Origin: Bacteroidales bacterium
Lineage (GTDB): Bacteria > Bacteroidota > Bacteroidia > Bacteroidales > P3
Reading direction: 5' to 3'
Assembly: GCA_017483575.1 (NCBI GenBank)
Contig: JAFUWF010000021.1
Location: 54,692 to 118,691 of the forward strand
Length of the DNA: 64,000 nt
In this document: piece after piece, positions 25,967 to 34,759 of the stretch
Layout: each line of letters begins with the position of its first letter
Position numbering within the stretch: the first letter of the stretch is position 1
The notes under the pieces: generated by a model
Seen by the model: only the letters and a program-made list of their open reading frames with translations
What the model was told of the DNA's origin: nothing
Database searches by the model: none
Position numbers and translations under genes: made by a program

Positions 25967-26815
25967 ATGAATCAAGATATTGAAGCTCGCAAGCAAGAGC
26001 TGCTGAAAGAGGGTTACGAGGAGGTCTACACCCGTACCAAAGTGCTCACGGACGCCGTCATGCACTACTGCCCCGGCTGCGGCCACGGCACCACCCACCG
26101 CCTGATCGCCGAGGTTATCGACGAGATGGGCATCCAGGACCAGGTCGTCGGCGTTTCGCCCGTCGGATGCTCCGTTCTGGCCTATAACTATTTCGATGTC
26201 GACTTCCAGGAGGCCGCCCACGGTCGTGCTCCCGCACTGGCCACCGCCATCAAGCGTCTCAACCCCGACACCTTCGTGTTCACCTATCAGGGCGACGGCG
26301 ACCTGGCCGCTATCGGCACCGCCGAGACCATCCATGCCGCCAACCGTGGCGAGAACATCACCATGATCTTCGTCAACAACGGTATCTACGGTATGACCGG
26401 TGGCCAGATGGCCCCGACGACCCTGGTCGGCATGCGCAGCGCCACGACCCCCTACGGCCGTCGCGTGGACCTCAACGGTTATCCCCTCCGCATGACGGAG
26501 CTCCTCTCCACCCTGCCCGGCACCTACTACGTGACCCGCCAGAGCGTGCAGAACCCCGCCGCCGTGCGCAAGGCCAAAGCCGCCATCCGCAAGGCTTTCG
26601 AGAACCAGAAGCTGAAGAAAGGCCTCTCCTTCGTCGAGATTCTTTCCAACTGCAACTCCGGCTGGAAGATGACCCCCGTGGCCGCCAACAAGTGGATGGA
26701 AGACAACATGATGCCCAACTACCCCATCGGCGACATCAAGGTCGACGGCAAGATCTGCGAAGGCATCGACGCCAACCGCCTCGTGCTGGATCACCCGCTC
26801 ACCGTTATGCAATAA
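25967..26815 (+). CDS. 2-oxoacid:ferredoxin oxidoreductase beta subunit (TPP-binding)
   Basis: The 282-residue protein shows YCPGCGHGTTHRLIAE near the N-terminus and the thiamine diphosphate/Mg motif YQGDGDLAAIG ... FVNNGIYGMTGGQMAPTT. It binds TPP at the active site formed with the alpha subunit. Length and order fit the four-subunit archaeal/Bacteroidota enzymes. The start is 14 bases after the alpha stop. Confidence 0.93.
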   Translation: MNQDIEARKQELLKEGYEEVYTRTKVLTDAVMHYCPGCGHGTTHRLIAEVIDEMGIQDQVVGVSPVGCSVLAYNYFDVDFQEAAHGRAPALATAIKRLNPDTFVFTYQGDGDLAAIGTAETIHAANRGENITMIFVNNGIYGMTGGQMAPTTLVGMRSATTPYGRRVDLNGYPLRMTELLSTLPGTYYVTRQSVQNPAAVRKAKAAIRKAFENQKLKKGLSFVEILSNCNSGWKMTPVAANKWMEDNMMPNYPIGDIKVDGKICEGIDANRLVLDHPLTVMQ

Positions 26816-26839
26816 TCAACAATTAAAAAGAAAACAACA

Positions 26840-27391
26840 ATGACTGAAGAAATAATCATCGCCGGATTCGGTGGCCAGGGTGTCCTCTCCATGGGTAAGA
26901 TCCTCGCCTACTCCGGAGTTATGCAGGATAAAGAGGTCAGCTGGATGCCCAGCTACGGCCCCGAGATGCGCGGCGGCACCGCCAACGTCTCCGTCATCAT
27001 CAGCGACGAGCGCATCAGCTCGCCCATCATCAACCAGTTCGACACTGCCATCATCCTCAACCAGCAGTCGCTCGACAAATTTGAGGCCAGCGTGAAGCCC
27101 GGCGGTCTCCTCATCTACGACCCCAACGGCATCACCCACGAGCCCACCCGCAAGGACATCAACATCTACAAGATCGCCGCTACCGCCAAAGCCCAGGAGC
27201 TCGGCATCAGCAAGGTGTTCAACATGGTGGTCCTCGGTGGCTTCCTCAAACTGAAACCCATTGTCGACAAGCAGTACATCCACGAAGGCCTCGAGCACTC
27301 CCTGCCCCAGCGCCACTGGAACCTCATTCCCCAGAACGAGGAAGCTATCGAGATCGGCAAGGGCCTCATTGAATGCGTCCAGAAGCTCTAA
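26840..27391 (+). CDS. 2-oxoacid:ferredoxin oxidoreductase gamma subunit
   Basis: The 183-residue protein begins EEIIIAGFGGQGVLSMGKIL, the gamma-subunit motif. SYGPEMRGGTANVSVIISDE follows, also characteristic. It completes the four-subunit enzyme and closes the operon. A strong terminator follows within 35 bases. Confidence 0.93.
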   Translation: MTEEIIIAGFGGQGVLSMGKILAYSGVMQDKEVSWMPSYGPEMRGGTANVSVIISDERISSPIINQFDTAIILNQQSLDKFEASVKPGGLLIYDPNGITHEPTRKDINIYKIAATAKAQELGISKVFNMVVLGGFLKLKPIVDKQYIHEGLEHSLPQRHWNLIPQNEEAIEIGKGLIECVQKL

Positions 27392-27422
27392 ACTGGAAAT
27401 AAAGGACAAATTGCAATGCTGA

Positions 27423-27461
27423 GAAGGCCTCCCTTTTGAGGGGGGCTTTCACTTTTTTTTT
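27423..27461 (+). terminator. Intrinsic terminator after the oxidoreductase operon
   Basis: AAGGCCTCCC and GGGGGGCTTT pair around TTTTGA (including G-T pairs), followed by a run of nine T. Confidence 0.85.
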
Positions 27462-27489
27462 GTCAGTTTGTAAAAAATTTGTATTTTTG
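27459..27489 (+). promoter_or_regulatory. Promoter of glmS
   Basis: TTTG (27459-27462) and TATTTTTG (27482-27489) are 19 bases apart, 34 bases before the glmS ATG. The -33 box overlaps the T-run of the upstream terminator. No glmS ribozyme-like sequence is evident in the short leader. Confidence 0.75.
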
Positions 27490-27523
27490 CAAATTAATTT
27501 AACTATACACAATACTTATTATT

Positions 27524-29383
27524 ATGTGCGGAATTGTAGGATATATCGGTGAGCAAGAGGCTTACCCCATTCTGATAAAAGGATTGCATCGTCTTGAATA
27601 TCGCGGCTACGACAGCGCGGGAGTGTCCATGATCAACGCCCGGGGCGACCTGAACATCTACAAGGCCACCGGCAAGGTGGCGGCCCTCGAGGAGAAGTGC
27701 ACCAAAGAGGACATCACAGGCAGCATCGGCATCGCCCACACCCGCTGGGCCACCCACGGCGAGCCCAACACCGTCAACGCCCACCCTCACCTCAGCCAGA
27801 GCGGCAACCTCTCGCTGGTGCACAACGGCATCATCGAGAACTACAAGACCCTCCGCGCCATGCTGGAGAAGGAGGGCTACACCTTCTGCAGCGAGACCGA
27901 CACCGAGGTGCTGGTGCAGCTCATCGAGTTCACCCAGAAGAAGGGCCAGTGCGACCTCTTCACCGCCGTGCAACGTGCCCTGAAGAACGTTATCGGCGCC
28001 TACGCCATCGCCATCCTCCAGAAGGAGCACTCCGACCAGCTCATCTGTGCCCGCAAGGGCTCGCCCCTGGTCATCGGCGTGGGCACCGACGCCCGTGGAC
28101 AGAAGGAGTTCTACCTAGGCAGCGACGCCACACCGATCGTGGAATACACCAAGCAGGTCATCTACCTCAAGGACGAGGAGATAGCCTACATGGACCGCAG
28201 CGGCAAGATTGACATCGTCAACCTCAGCAACGTCCACCAGACCCCCGAGATGCACACGCTGAGCCTGAGCCTCGACGAACTGGAGAAGGGCGGTTTCCCC
28301 CACTTCATGCTGAAGGAAATCTGGGAGCAGCCCAACGCCTTGCGCACCTGCATCAAAGGCCGTCTGCACAAGAAGAACAAGGATGTCGTCCTCAGCGGCA
28401 TCATCGACCATAAGGACAAGTTCATCAACGCCCGCCGCATCATCATCTGCGCCTGCGGCACCTCGTGGCACTCGGCCCTCATCGGCAAGTACTTCATCGA
28501 GGAAGCGGCCCAGATACCCGTCGAGGTGGAGTATGCCTCGGAGTTCCGCTACCGCAACCCCGTCATCTATCCCGACGATGTGGTCATCGCCGTGAGCCAG
28601 AGCGGCGAGACTGCCGACACGCTGGCCGCCATCCAGCTGGCCGAACAGAAGGGCGCCTTCCTCTACGGCATCTGCAACGTCATCGGTTCCAGCATCGCCC
28701 GCGCCACCCACAGCGGCACCTACCTGCACGTGGGCCCGGAGATTGGCGTGGCCTCCACCAAGGCCTTCACCGGCCAGGTCATCACCCTCTGCCTGCTGGG
28801 TCTGGCCATTGCCAAGGAGAAGCACACGCTGAGCGACGAGATGTTTCACATGCTGGTCGACGAACTCTACCAGATTCCCGACAAGATGCAGTGGACGCTG
28901 GAGAACAACAAAAACATCGATCAGTTCGCCCAGATGTTCACCTACTGCCGCAACTTCATCTTCCTCGGCCGTGGCTACAACTACCCCGTGGCCCTCGAGG
29001 GCGCGCTGAAGCTGAAGGAAATCAGTTACCTCCACGCCGAAGGCTACCCCGCCGCCGAGATGAAGCACGGCCCCATCGCCCTCGTCGACGAGGAGATGCC
29101 CGTGGTCTTCATCGCCCCAAAACGCGGCATGTACGACAAGATTGTCAGCAACATCCAGGAGATCAAGAGCCGCAAGGGCAAGATCATCAGCGTGGTCACC
29201 GAAGGCGACACCACGGTGCGCAACATGAGCGACTACACCTTCGTCATTCCCGACACGCGCGACTGCTTCGTGCCCATGCTCTCGGTCATCCCGCTGCAGC
29301 TGCTGGCCTACTACATCGCCACCGCCAAAGGCCGCAACGTCGACCAGCCCCGCAACCTCGCCAAGAGCGTCACGGTGGAATGA
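27524..29383 (+). CDS. glmS: Glutamine-fructose-6-phosphate aminotransferase (isomerizing)
   Basis: GlmS makes glucosamine-6-phosphate from fructose-6-phosphate and glutamine, the first step toward UDP-GlcNAc for peptidoglycan and LPS. The 619-residue protein starts MCGIVGYIGEQEA, with the nucleophilic Cys2. It has HTRWATHGEPNTVNAHPH in the glutaminase domain, and two SIS domains (CACGTSWHSALIGKYFIEE, SQSGETADTLAA, STKAFTGQV, LEGALKLKEISYLHAEGY). It ends in the conserved DQPRNLAKSVTVE. Length is normal. Confidence 0.98.
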   Translation: MCGIVGYIGEQEAYPILIKGLHRLEYRGYDSAGVSMINARGDLNIYKATGKVAALEEKCTKEDITGSIGIAHTRWATHGEPNTVNAHPHLSQSGNLSLVHNGIIENYKTLRAMLEKEGYTFCSETDTEVLVQLIEFTQKKGQCDLFTAVQRALKNVIGAYAIAILQKEHSDQLICARKGSPLVIGVGTDARGQKEFYLGSDATPIVEYTKQVIYLKDEEIAYMDRSGKIDIVNLSNVHQTPEMHTLSLSLDELEKGGFPHFMLKEIWEQPNALRTCIKGRLHKKNKDVVLSGIIDHKDKFINARRIIICACGTSWHSALIGKYFIEEAAQIPVEVEYASEFRYRNPVIYPDDVVIAVSQSGETADTLAAIQLAEQKGAFLYGICNVIGSSIARATHSGTYLHVGPEIGVASTKAFTGQVITLCLLGLAIAKEKHTLSDEMFHMLVDELYQIPDKMQWTLENNKNIDQFAQMFTYCRNFIFLGRGYNYPVALEGALKLKEISYLHAEGYPAAEMKHGPIALVDEEMPVVFIAPKRGMYDKIVSNIQEIKSRKGKIISVVTEGDTTVRNMSDYTFVIPDTRDCFVPMLSVIPLQLLAYYIATAKGRNVDQPRNLAKSVTVE

Positions 29384-29396
29384 CCGACAAAACATT

Positions 29397-29927
29397 ATGA
29401 CACTGGAAACGGCAAGACTGCTGCTGCGCCCGTGGATGGAGAGCGACGCCGAGGCGCTTTACAAGTACGCCAGCGACCCCGAAGTGGGTCCCCGTGCCGG
29501 ATGGCCTCCACACAAGAGCGTGGAGGAGAGCTTGTGCATCATCCGCACCGTCTTCAGCAGCGACCACATCTGGGCCATCACGCTCAGAGAGAGCGGCGAG
29601 CCCATCGGCTGCATAGGCTACTACCTCCACGGCGAGAGCAACATCAACATAGGCGAGCACGACGCCGAGGTGGGCTACTGGGTGGCACGCCCCTACTGGA
29701 ACCGCGGCATCTGCACTGAGGCTCTGCGAAGAATCATCGACTACGGATTCAACACGAAGGGCTTCCGCACCCTCTGGAGCGACTACTTCCCCGACAACCC
29801 CGCCAGCGGCCGTGTGATGGAGAAATGCGGCTTCCGCGACACCGGCCGAATCAATCGTTGCAGCCACCTCCAACTCGGTGCCGACCGCCCCGTCAAGGTG
29901 ATGAAGTTGGATAATCAGAACCGATAG
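29397..29927 (+). CDS. GNAT family N-acetyltransferase (RimJ/RimL-like)
   Basis: The 176-residue protein shows LETARLLLRPWMESDAEALY at the start, the acetyl-CoA-binding region VGYWVARPYWNRGICTEALR and GSGRVMEKCGF-type C-terminal motif ASGRVMEKCGFRDTGRIN. The acceptor, a ribosomal-protein N-terminus or a small molecule, cannot be determined. It follows glmS by 13 bases and overlaps the convergent receptor gene by 13 bases. Confidence 0.88.
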   Translation: MTLETARLLLRPWMESDAEALYKYASDPEVGPRAGWPPHKSVEESLCIIRTVFSSDHIWAITLRESGEPIGCIGYYLHGESNINIGEHDAEVGYWVARPYWNRGICTEALRRIIDYGFNTKGFRTLWSDYFPDNPASGRVMEKCGFRDTGRINRCSHLQLGADRPVKVMKLDNQNR

Positions 29928-32518
29928 GCCACGCCACCGATGAGGTAGCCGGGCAGGCGGCGATAGGTGGAGGTGGCGAGGTAGAGGGGCGTGGTGGTGG
30001 TGCTGATCCACTCCTGGCTGTCGAGGTGCAGCAGGTTGCCGCCGCGGAGTGTGAGGCGCCAGCGGCCCATCTTATACTCGGCACGGAAGCCGAGGTCCCA
30101 AAGATTGCGTGTATTCTCACCGCCGTCGACATGACTGAAGGCCAGCTGTATGCGAGCCGTGAAGCGGGTCCACGCCATGAGCAGGGCGGCATGAGCCGTG
30201 GCCTCCCAAAGGTGGCTCTCCGTGAGTTCGAACTCCGAGGACTGGATATTGACGCTGCCGCCGAGGTCGAAGTTGAGGGGATGCTTGCGACGCGAACTGA
30301 GGCCCAGCCGGCCGCCATAGGCAAGGGTGCTCATCTCGGCATCGGCGTTGTTGACGCGAGTGGAGGTGATGCTCTGCGTGAGGTTGGCGCCGACGGTGAC
30401 GTCGAGCGGCAGGTGGCCCAGGCCCTGGCGCAGCGTGGCGTTGAGGAAACGCACTTGGAGCGAGCCGTCATTGGAGTAGCGCGAGAGGGAGGCGATGGAG
30501 CTGTCCTGCACGGAATGGGGGCGCACGGCGAAGCGGCTGTCGGTAACGCCGGCCACGGCGAAGAGCATGGTGTTGGTGAAGAGGTCGAAGAAATAGTAGT
30601 TCAGCTGCACATTGGCCGAACGGGCGAAGGGGTCGGTGATGTCGGAGCCTGCGAGGAGGCTGCTGTAGCCACTGACAAGGGTGTCGCGCAGGAGATATTC
30701 CAGCTCAATAGGATTGCGCTCGAGCGCGCCACTGATGGTGAGACGGTGCACCTCACTGAAGGCGAGGCCGACGGAGACCGACGGCAGGATGTCGACGCTG
30801 GCGGAGTCGGCCAAGCCGGCAATGGTGGAGCTCCACTGCGAACGCCTGATGTCGGCGCCGAAGCTGAAGCGAAGGAATCCGTGTTGCTTGCTAAGTTTGA
30901 GGGTACCCGCGAGGGTGTTCCAGGTGATGGACTCGTCGATGTCGTCGCCGTAGCGGAAGGCGCTCTCGCGGTGCTCGAAGGCGGCGGTGGCCGTGAGGGT
31001 AAGGCGGCGTGTGATGTTGAAGGCATAGCTGACGTCGGGGGCGAAGCCTGTCTCGCTGATGCGGCGACGTGTGTCGAGGCTGAAGCTGCCGTCGGCAGCG
31101 GTGTCGTAGCCCGCCAGGGGGAGCAGGGCATTGTCGGTGAACAGGTTGTAGCTGTAGTTGCGACGGCTGAGGTTGAATGCTACGTGGACGGCGAGGAGGC
31201 TGCTCTCGCCGGTCTTCACGTTCAGGGCAAGTTCTTCTTTGAGTTGCCGCTTGGCAAGGTCGTCCTCCTCGCGGGCAAACATTTCGGTGAGTCCACTCTC
31301 GTCGAGGCTGTCGGAGGTGAAGAGGGAGGTGTGCGAGAGTTGCGTCAGGTTGCTGATTTCCACGTTCTCGGAGGGTTTCCATGTCTCCTGCAGGTGCCCC
31401 GTGAGGAAGAGCGAGCGCGACTGCTGGTCGTTGCTGTGGGTCTGCATGGCGTCGAAGGCCAGGTATTGCTGCAGCGAGAGGGTGGCGGCATCGAGACCCG
31501 TGCCGTTGAGCATCAGGTTGCCCTTCATCTTGAAGCGGTCAGAGGGCGTCCAGGTGCCGCTGAGGGTGGCCAGGCCGCTGCGCGAAGCATAGACATTGCC
31601 GGGCGGCATGAGCATGGCCAGCTCCTCGTCGCTGGGGTTGAACCCCCGACCGTTGGAGGAGAGGAGATTGTCGAGGCCAACGACGGTCTTGATGTAGTCC
31701 TCGAGCGAGAAGAGGGCTTCGCCGTTATTGTTGGCCCCCAAGATGGAGGTGAGGGAGAGGGTCTTGCCCATGAAGAGCAGCGAAGCGTCGGCACGCCATT
31801 TGTCGATGAGTCCGCCACCGATGCCCACGCGGCCCGCCAGGCGGTGGCGGCCGTCGGTCTTGAGGTTGAGGGCCGTCATCTCGCGGCCGCTGAACTGGTC
31901 GATGAGGGAGCCGCCCTTGTAGTTCATCAGCAGTTCGGCGCCCCGCACGGCGTCGGCGGGCAGGGTGTTCAGCGCCCCGTCGCTGCCACTGGCGAAGATG
32001 TCCTTGCCGTCCACGAGAACCTTGTCGACGGTCTTGCCGGCATAGCTCACCTCGCCGCTCTCGCTGACCTCCATGCCGGGAATGGCCTTTATCACTTCGG
32101 CGGCGGTCTCCTCGGCGCCTGTGCGGAAGTAGTCGGTGTTGAAGCTAACGGTGTCGCCGTGCACCTGCACGGGGACGTAGGTGGACTGCACGGTGATCTC
32201 GTTGAGGCGGTGCACGTCGGCCTCGAGGCGGATATTGAATTCGCGCTGGGTGCCTAGGCGGTGTCGGTACTCCTTGCTGCCCAAAAGACGGACCACAAGG
32301 TAGCTGTTGTCCGAGGCTTCGGTGGCAATGGCAAAATGTCCATCGGAGGTGGTAAGCGCATACCCCATGGGGGAGGCCGTGGTGACGCTGTCGGCATAGA
32401 GGAGCACCGTGGCATAGCCTGCCGGATGGCCGTCGGCGTCATGCACTGTGCCACTCACCTGGGCCTGGGCCGACACAGCTCCCAGAAGCATCACCACGAC
32501 GACAAGAATTCTGTTCAT
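29915..32518 (-). CDS. TonB-dependent-receptor-like outer-membrane protein with CarboxypepD_reg-like domain
   Basis: The 867-residue protein has a signal peptide (1-19, ending AQAQ), an N-terminal carboxypeptidase-regulatory-like domain (VSGTVHDADGHPAGYATVLL, about 20-105), a plug-like region (PGMEVSESGEVSYAGKTVDKVLVDG) and a ~600-residue barrel rich in alternating aromatic strands, ending in RRLPGYLIGGVAYRF. It lies 6 bases downstream of a GLPGLI gene, a frequent Bacteroidota partner. The substrate is unknown. It is last in the sigma-factor operon. Confidence 0.88.
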   Translation of the reverse strand: MNRILVVVVMLLGAVSAQAQVSGTVHDADGHPAGYATVLLYADSVTTASPMGYALTTSDGHFAIATEASDNSYLVVRLLGSKEYRHRLGTQREFNIRLEADVHRLNEITVQSTYVPVQVHGDTVSFNTDYFRTGAEETAAEVIKAIPGMEVSESGEVSYAGKTVDKVLVDGKDIFASGSDGALNTLPADAVRGAELLMNYKGGSLIDQFSGREMTALNLKTDGRHRLAGRVGIGGGLIDKWRADASLLFMGKTLSLTSILGANNNGEALFSLEDYIKTVVGLDNLLSSNGRGFNPSDEELAMLMPPGNVYASRSGLATLSGTWTPSDRFKMKGNLMLNGTGLDAATLSLQQYLAFDAMQTHSNDQQSRSLFLTGHLQETWKPSENVEISNLTQLSHTSLFTSDSLDESGLTEMFAREEDDLAKRQLKEELALNVKTGESSLLAVHVAFNLSRRNYSYNLFTDNALLPLAGYDTAADGSFSLDTRRRISETGFAPDVSYAFNITRRLTLTATAAFEHRESAFRYGDDIDESITWNTLAGTLKLSKQHGFLRFSFGADIRRSQWSSTIAGLADSASVDILPSVSVGLAFSEVHRLTISGALERNPIELEYLLRDTLVSGYSSLLAGSDITDPFARSANVQLNYYFFDLFTNTMLFAVAGVTDSRFAVRPHSVQDSSIASLSRYSNDGSLQVRFLNATLRQGLGHLPLDVTVGANLTQSITSTRVNNADAEMSTLAYGGRLGLSSRRKHPLNFDLGGSVNIQSSEFELTESHLWEATAHAALLMAWTRFTARIQLAFSHVDGGENTRNLWDLGFRAEYKMGRWRLTLRGGNLLHLDSQEWISTTTTPLYLATSTYRRLPGYLIGGVAYRF

Positions 32519-32524
32519 GGCACG

Positions 32525-33241
32525 TCAATTACCCATCTGGAACACCTGCACTCCGCCGCCACCGCCCATTCCGACACCCATCTGCTGGAGCTTCTCCTGG
32601 ATGAGGGTGTTGTATTCGTCGCGGCTCATCTTCTTGCCCTTGGTGGGAGCGTTGAGGGGTTTCGGATTGTCCACCACCTTGATGTCGCTGAGGGTATAGG
32701 TGGCGCCCTCCATCTCGAGCCTAACGATGAGGCCGGGAAGACCCCAGTAGCCCATTGGGCCTGCGGGAATGGGGGTCTCGGGGCTGAACCATGCCGTGGT
32801 GGTGTGGCTGCTGTCAGCGAGGGTGGCCTTGCTGCAGGTGCGGTCGGCAATCCTCTGCTGCTCCGTGCCCAGCTGCCATGCGGGCATGTCGAGCTCCTCG
32901 GGAATGAGGAAGGCATGGCCGAAGAAGTTCTCCTGGCTCACCTGCTGACGGGCGTTATAATCGATGTAGACGGTGTGCCCCGCCTGTCCGGCGAAGGGAT
33001 TGTTGGTGCGTTCCTCGTCGAGGACGAAGAGCGATTTGCCGTCGACAAAGGTCAACGTGAAGTACATCTTCATCTTGCTCATCTGCTCCACGATGGCGTC
33101 CTTCATGGGACCGTCCTCCAGGGCATCGAACTTGTCGCCGAGCGACATGGTCATCTCGTAGGTGCAGATGTAGCCTTTGTTTTGCGCGCTGGCAGCGACG
33201 GCGAGCAGGGCCGTCAGCATAAAGGTGAGGATTCCTTTCAT
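32525..33241 (-). CDS. GLPGLI family protein
   Basis: The start MKGILTFMLTALLAVAASAQ at 33241 gives a signal peptide and overlaps the upstream stop as ATGA. The 238-residue product carries the name motif in PMGYWGLPGLIVRLEMEG and the usual TCSKATL and AWFSPETPIP blocks. Family function is unknown. It typically accompanies an outer-membrane receptor-like protein, as here. Confidence 0.92.
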   Translation of the reverse strand: MKGILTFMLTALLAVAASAQNKGYICTYEMTMSLGDKFDALEDGPMKDAIVEQMSKMKMYFTLTFVDGKSLFVLDEERTNNPFAGQAGHTVYIDYNARQQVSQENFFGHAFLIPEELDMPAWQLGTEQQRIADRTCSKATLADSSHTTTAWFSPETPIPAGPMGYWGLPGLIVRLEMEGATYTLSDIKVVDNPKPLNAPTKGKKMSRDEYNTLIQEKLQQMGVGMGGGGGVQVFQMGN

Positions 33242-33873
33242 TGTTGCTTGTTTCCTATTTTGGTGATTATTCTGTTCAGTTCGTCCTGCGAGGCATAGAA
33301 GAAGAGCCACAGAATGTGCTGCTCCTCGTCGGAGGAGACGAGGTAGCCGCACTTGTCGTCGGCGTTGGCAACGGCGATCAGGCGCTTGTGCTGGCCGAGG
33401 AGGGGTACCTGCTGGAAGGCGGCGGGGTCGTCGAGCACGAGGGTGGAGACGCGGCGCGAGGTGCGGAGACTGTCGGGGACAACGTTATGGACGATGGCGT
33501 TGACCAGGGAGTCGAGGGATGCGGAGTCCTGCAGCAGGGCGGGGTCGGCCATGTAGGCGGCCATCATCATGGGGCTCACGGTGTCGCCCTCCTGCGGCGC
33601 CCCGACGGGCACCACGACGCTGAATTCCTGCTGCAGCTCCTCCCAAGCCTCGTCGGTCTCGGCCTGGAGCATGACGGCGTTGTAGGTGTCGCCGCCGTTG
33701 TCGTAGTCACCCACGAAGGCCACGGTGAGGTTCTCGCGCCCGGCATACTGCTGATAGAGCTCCCACGCAGCGCCGGTGGCCTCGGGCAGACTGGAGCCCT
33801 GGCCGCATGCCGAAAGGCAGAGGACCATCAGGGTCAGGGCCGTCAGATGGAGATATGTCGTTGTGTGTTTCAT
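33238..33873 (-). CDS. Lipoprotein of the sigma-factor operon, function unknown
   Basis: The start at 33873 overlaps the upstream gene's stop as ATGA. MKHTTTYLHLTALTLMVLCL followed by SAC is a lipoprotein signal peptide (lipobox LSAC). The 211-residue product contains LTVAFVGDYDNGGDTYNAVM and a C-terminal segment VANADDKCGYLVSSDEEQHI. It is similar in layout to small periplasmic lipoproteins of anti-sigma operons. No catalytic motif was recognised. Confidence 0.8.
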   Translation of the reverse strand: MKHTTTYLHLTALTLMVLCLSACGQGSSLPEATGAAWELYQQYAGRENLTVAFVGDYDNGGDTYNAVMLQAETDEAWEELQQEFSVVVPVGAPQEGDTVSPMMMAAYMADPALLQDSASLDSLVNAIVHNVVPDSLRTSRRVSTLVLDDPAAFQQVPLLGQHKRLIAVANADDKCGYLVSSDEEQHILWLFFYASQDELNRIITKIGNKQQ

Positions 33874-34226
33874 GTCAGGTTGATGTATTCGTCGAGCATG
33901 GCTATGGTGCCCGTGGAGGAGCAGGCGTTGTTGCAGGCAAAGTAGACCTGCTGTCCGTCTACGGTGACGGTGTCCAGTCCGTTGCCCGAGGAGGCGCGCA
34001 ATCCCAGAGGCACCAGCACGAGGGCCATACCGGCCGCCACGGCTGGCCAGCTGTAGAGGCTCCGGCGGCGCGCCACCGGAAACACCACAGCACCTTGGGC
34101 ACGGGGTGCATCGGCCTGCCAGGCCTGCCGCGCCTTGCGTTCCAGCTCTTCGTCGCCCATCGGGCATCGGCTCTCCTGCCGCTGCCGTCGCAGTTGTTCC
34201 AATGTATTGTCAAAATCCTTGCTCAT
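33870..34226 (-). CDS. Probable anti-sigma-factor-like single-pass membrane protein
   Basis: The 118-residue protein has a charged cytoplasmic N-terminus (MSKDFDNTLEQLRRQRQESR), one membrane segment (about 56-76, YSWPAVAAGMALVLVPLGLR) and a short exported tail with two closely spaced cysteines (YFACNNACSS). It overlaps the ECF sigma gene by 17 bases. Position and topology indicate a membrane anti-sigma or co-regulator, though no named anti-sigma domain is visible. Confidence 0.7.
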   Translation of the reverse strand: MSKDFDNTLEQLRRQRQESRCPMGDEELERKARQAWQADAPRAQGAVVFPVARRRSLYSWPAVAAGMALVLVPLGLRASSGNGLDTVTVDGQQVYFACNNACSSTGTIAMLDEYINLT

Positions 34227-34689
34227 ATCGTTGGCGTATTTTATGTTTTATCCTGTTCAGTCGGGTGGCCACGGCCAAAGAGGAGAGTCCCGTCATCTGG
34301 GCAATCTCCTTGTGGCTGAAGCCATCCAGATTGGCGCACACCACGCAACGGTCGGTCTCCTCGAGGCTGTCAATGATTTCGCGCAGCTGCTGTACGTGGT
34401 CGTTGTCGGAGGTGGCCTCTTCGCGGAGTTCCACCTGCGGCTGCGGCTGGTTGATGGCGCGGCGCTTGATCATCAGCATCGTGTTCGTAGCCACACGGTA
34501 GACCCACGTGCGCTCGGAGCTGAGACCCTTGTAGCTGCCGAAGTCTTTCCACAAAGTCAGCAACACCTCCTGGAAGGCGTCCTCCACCTCCCAGGCAGCG
34601 CTGAGGCTGAAGTCGCTGCACACGCGCCATATCAGGTCGCGTTGGCGCTTCACCAGCTCCAGGTATGCGGTCTCCCTTGGGTTGTCCAT
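34210..34689 (-). CDS. ECF-type RNA polymerase sigma factor
   Basis: The 159-residue protein has sigma region 2 (DAFQEVLLTLWKDFGSYKG, RTWVYRVATNTMLMIKRR) and region 4 (DRCVVCANLDGFSHKEIAQM, SSLAVATRLNRIKHKIRQRY). Regions 1.1 and 3 are absent, as in ECF sigmas. It heads a five-gene operon with overlapping stops and starts (sigma, anti-sigma-like, lipoprotein, GLPGLI, receptor), so it probably controls its own envelope operon. Confidence 0.93.
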   Translation of the reverse strand: MDNPRETAYLELVKRQRDLIWRVCSDFSLSAAWEVEDAFQEVLLTLWKDFGSYKGLSSERTWVYRVATNTMLMIKRRAINQPQPQVELREEATSDNDHVQQLREIIDSLEETDRCVVCANLDGFSHKEIAQMTGLSSLAVATRLNRIKHKIRQRYEQGF

Positions 34690-34759
34690 TGTGTTGCGAT
34701 ATTGTTCGTCCTACTATTAGGTGCAGCGGGATTCTGAAACATTACATCGCTGGGGATAT

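Noticed and set aside
27490-27523. glmS ribozyme/riboswitch
   Set aside because: The leader between promoter and start is only about 30 bases and shows no ribozyme core.
33238-34167. 309-codon frame for the sigma-operon lipoprotein
   Set aside because: The lipoprotein signal begins at 33873, where the start overlaps the preceding stop; upstream residues overlap the anti-sigma-like gene out of frame.
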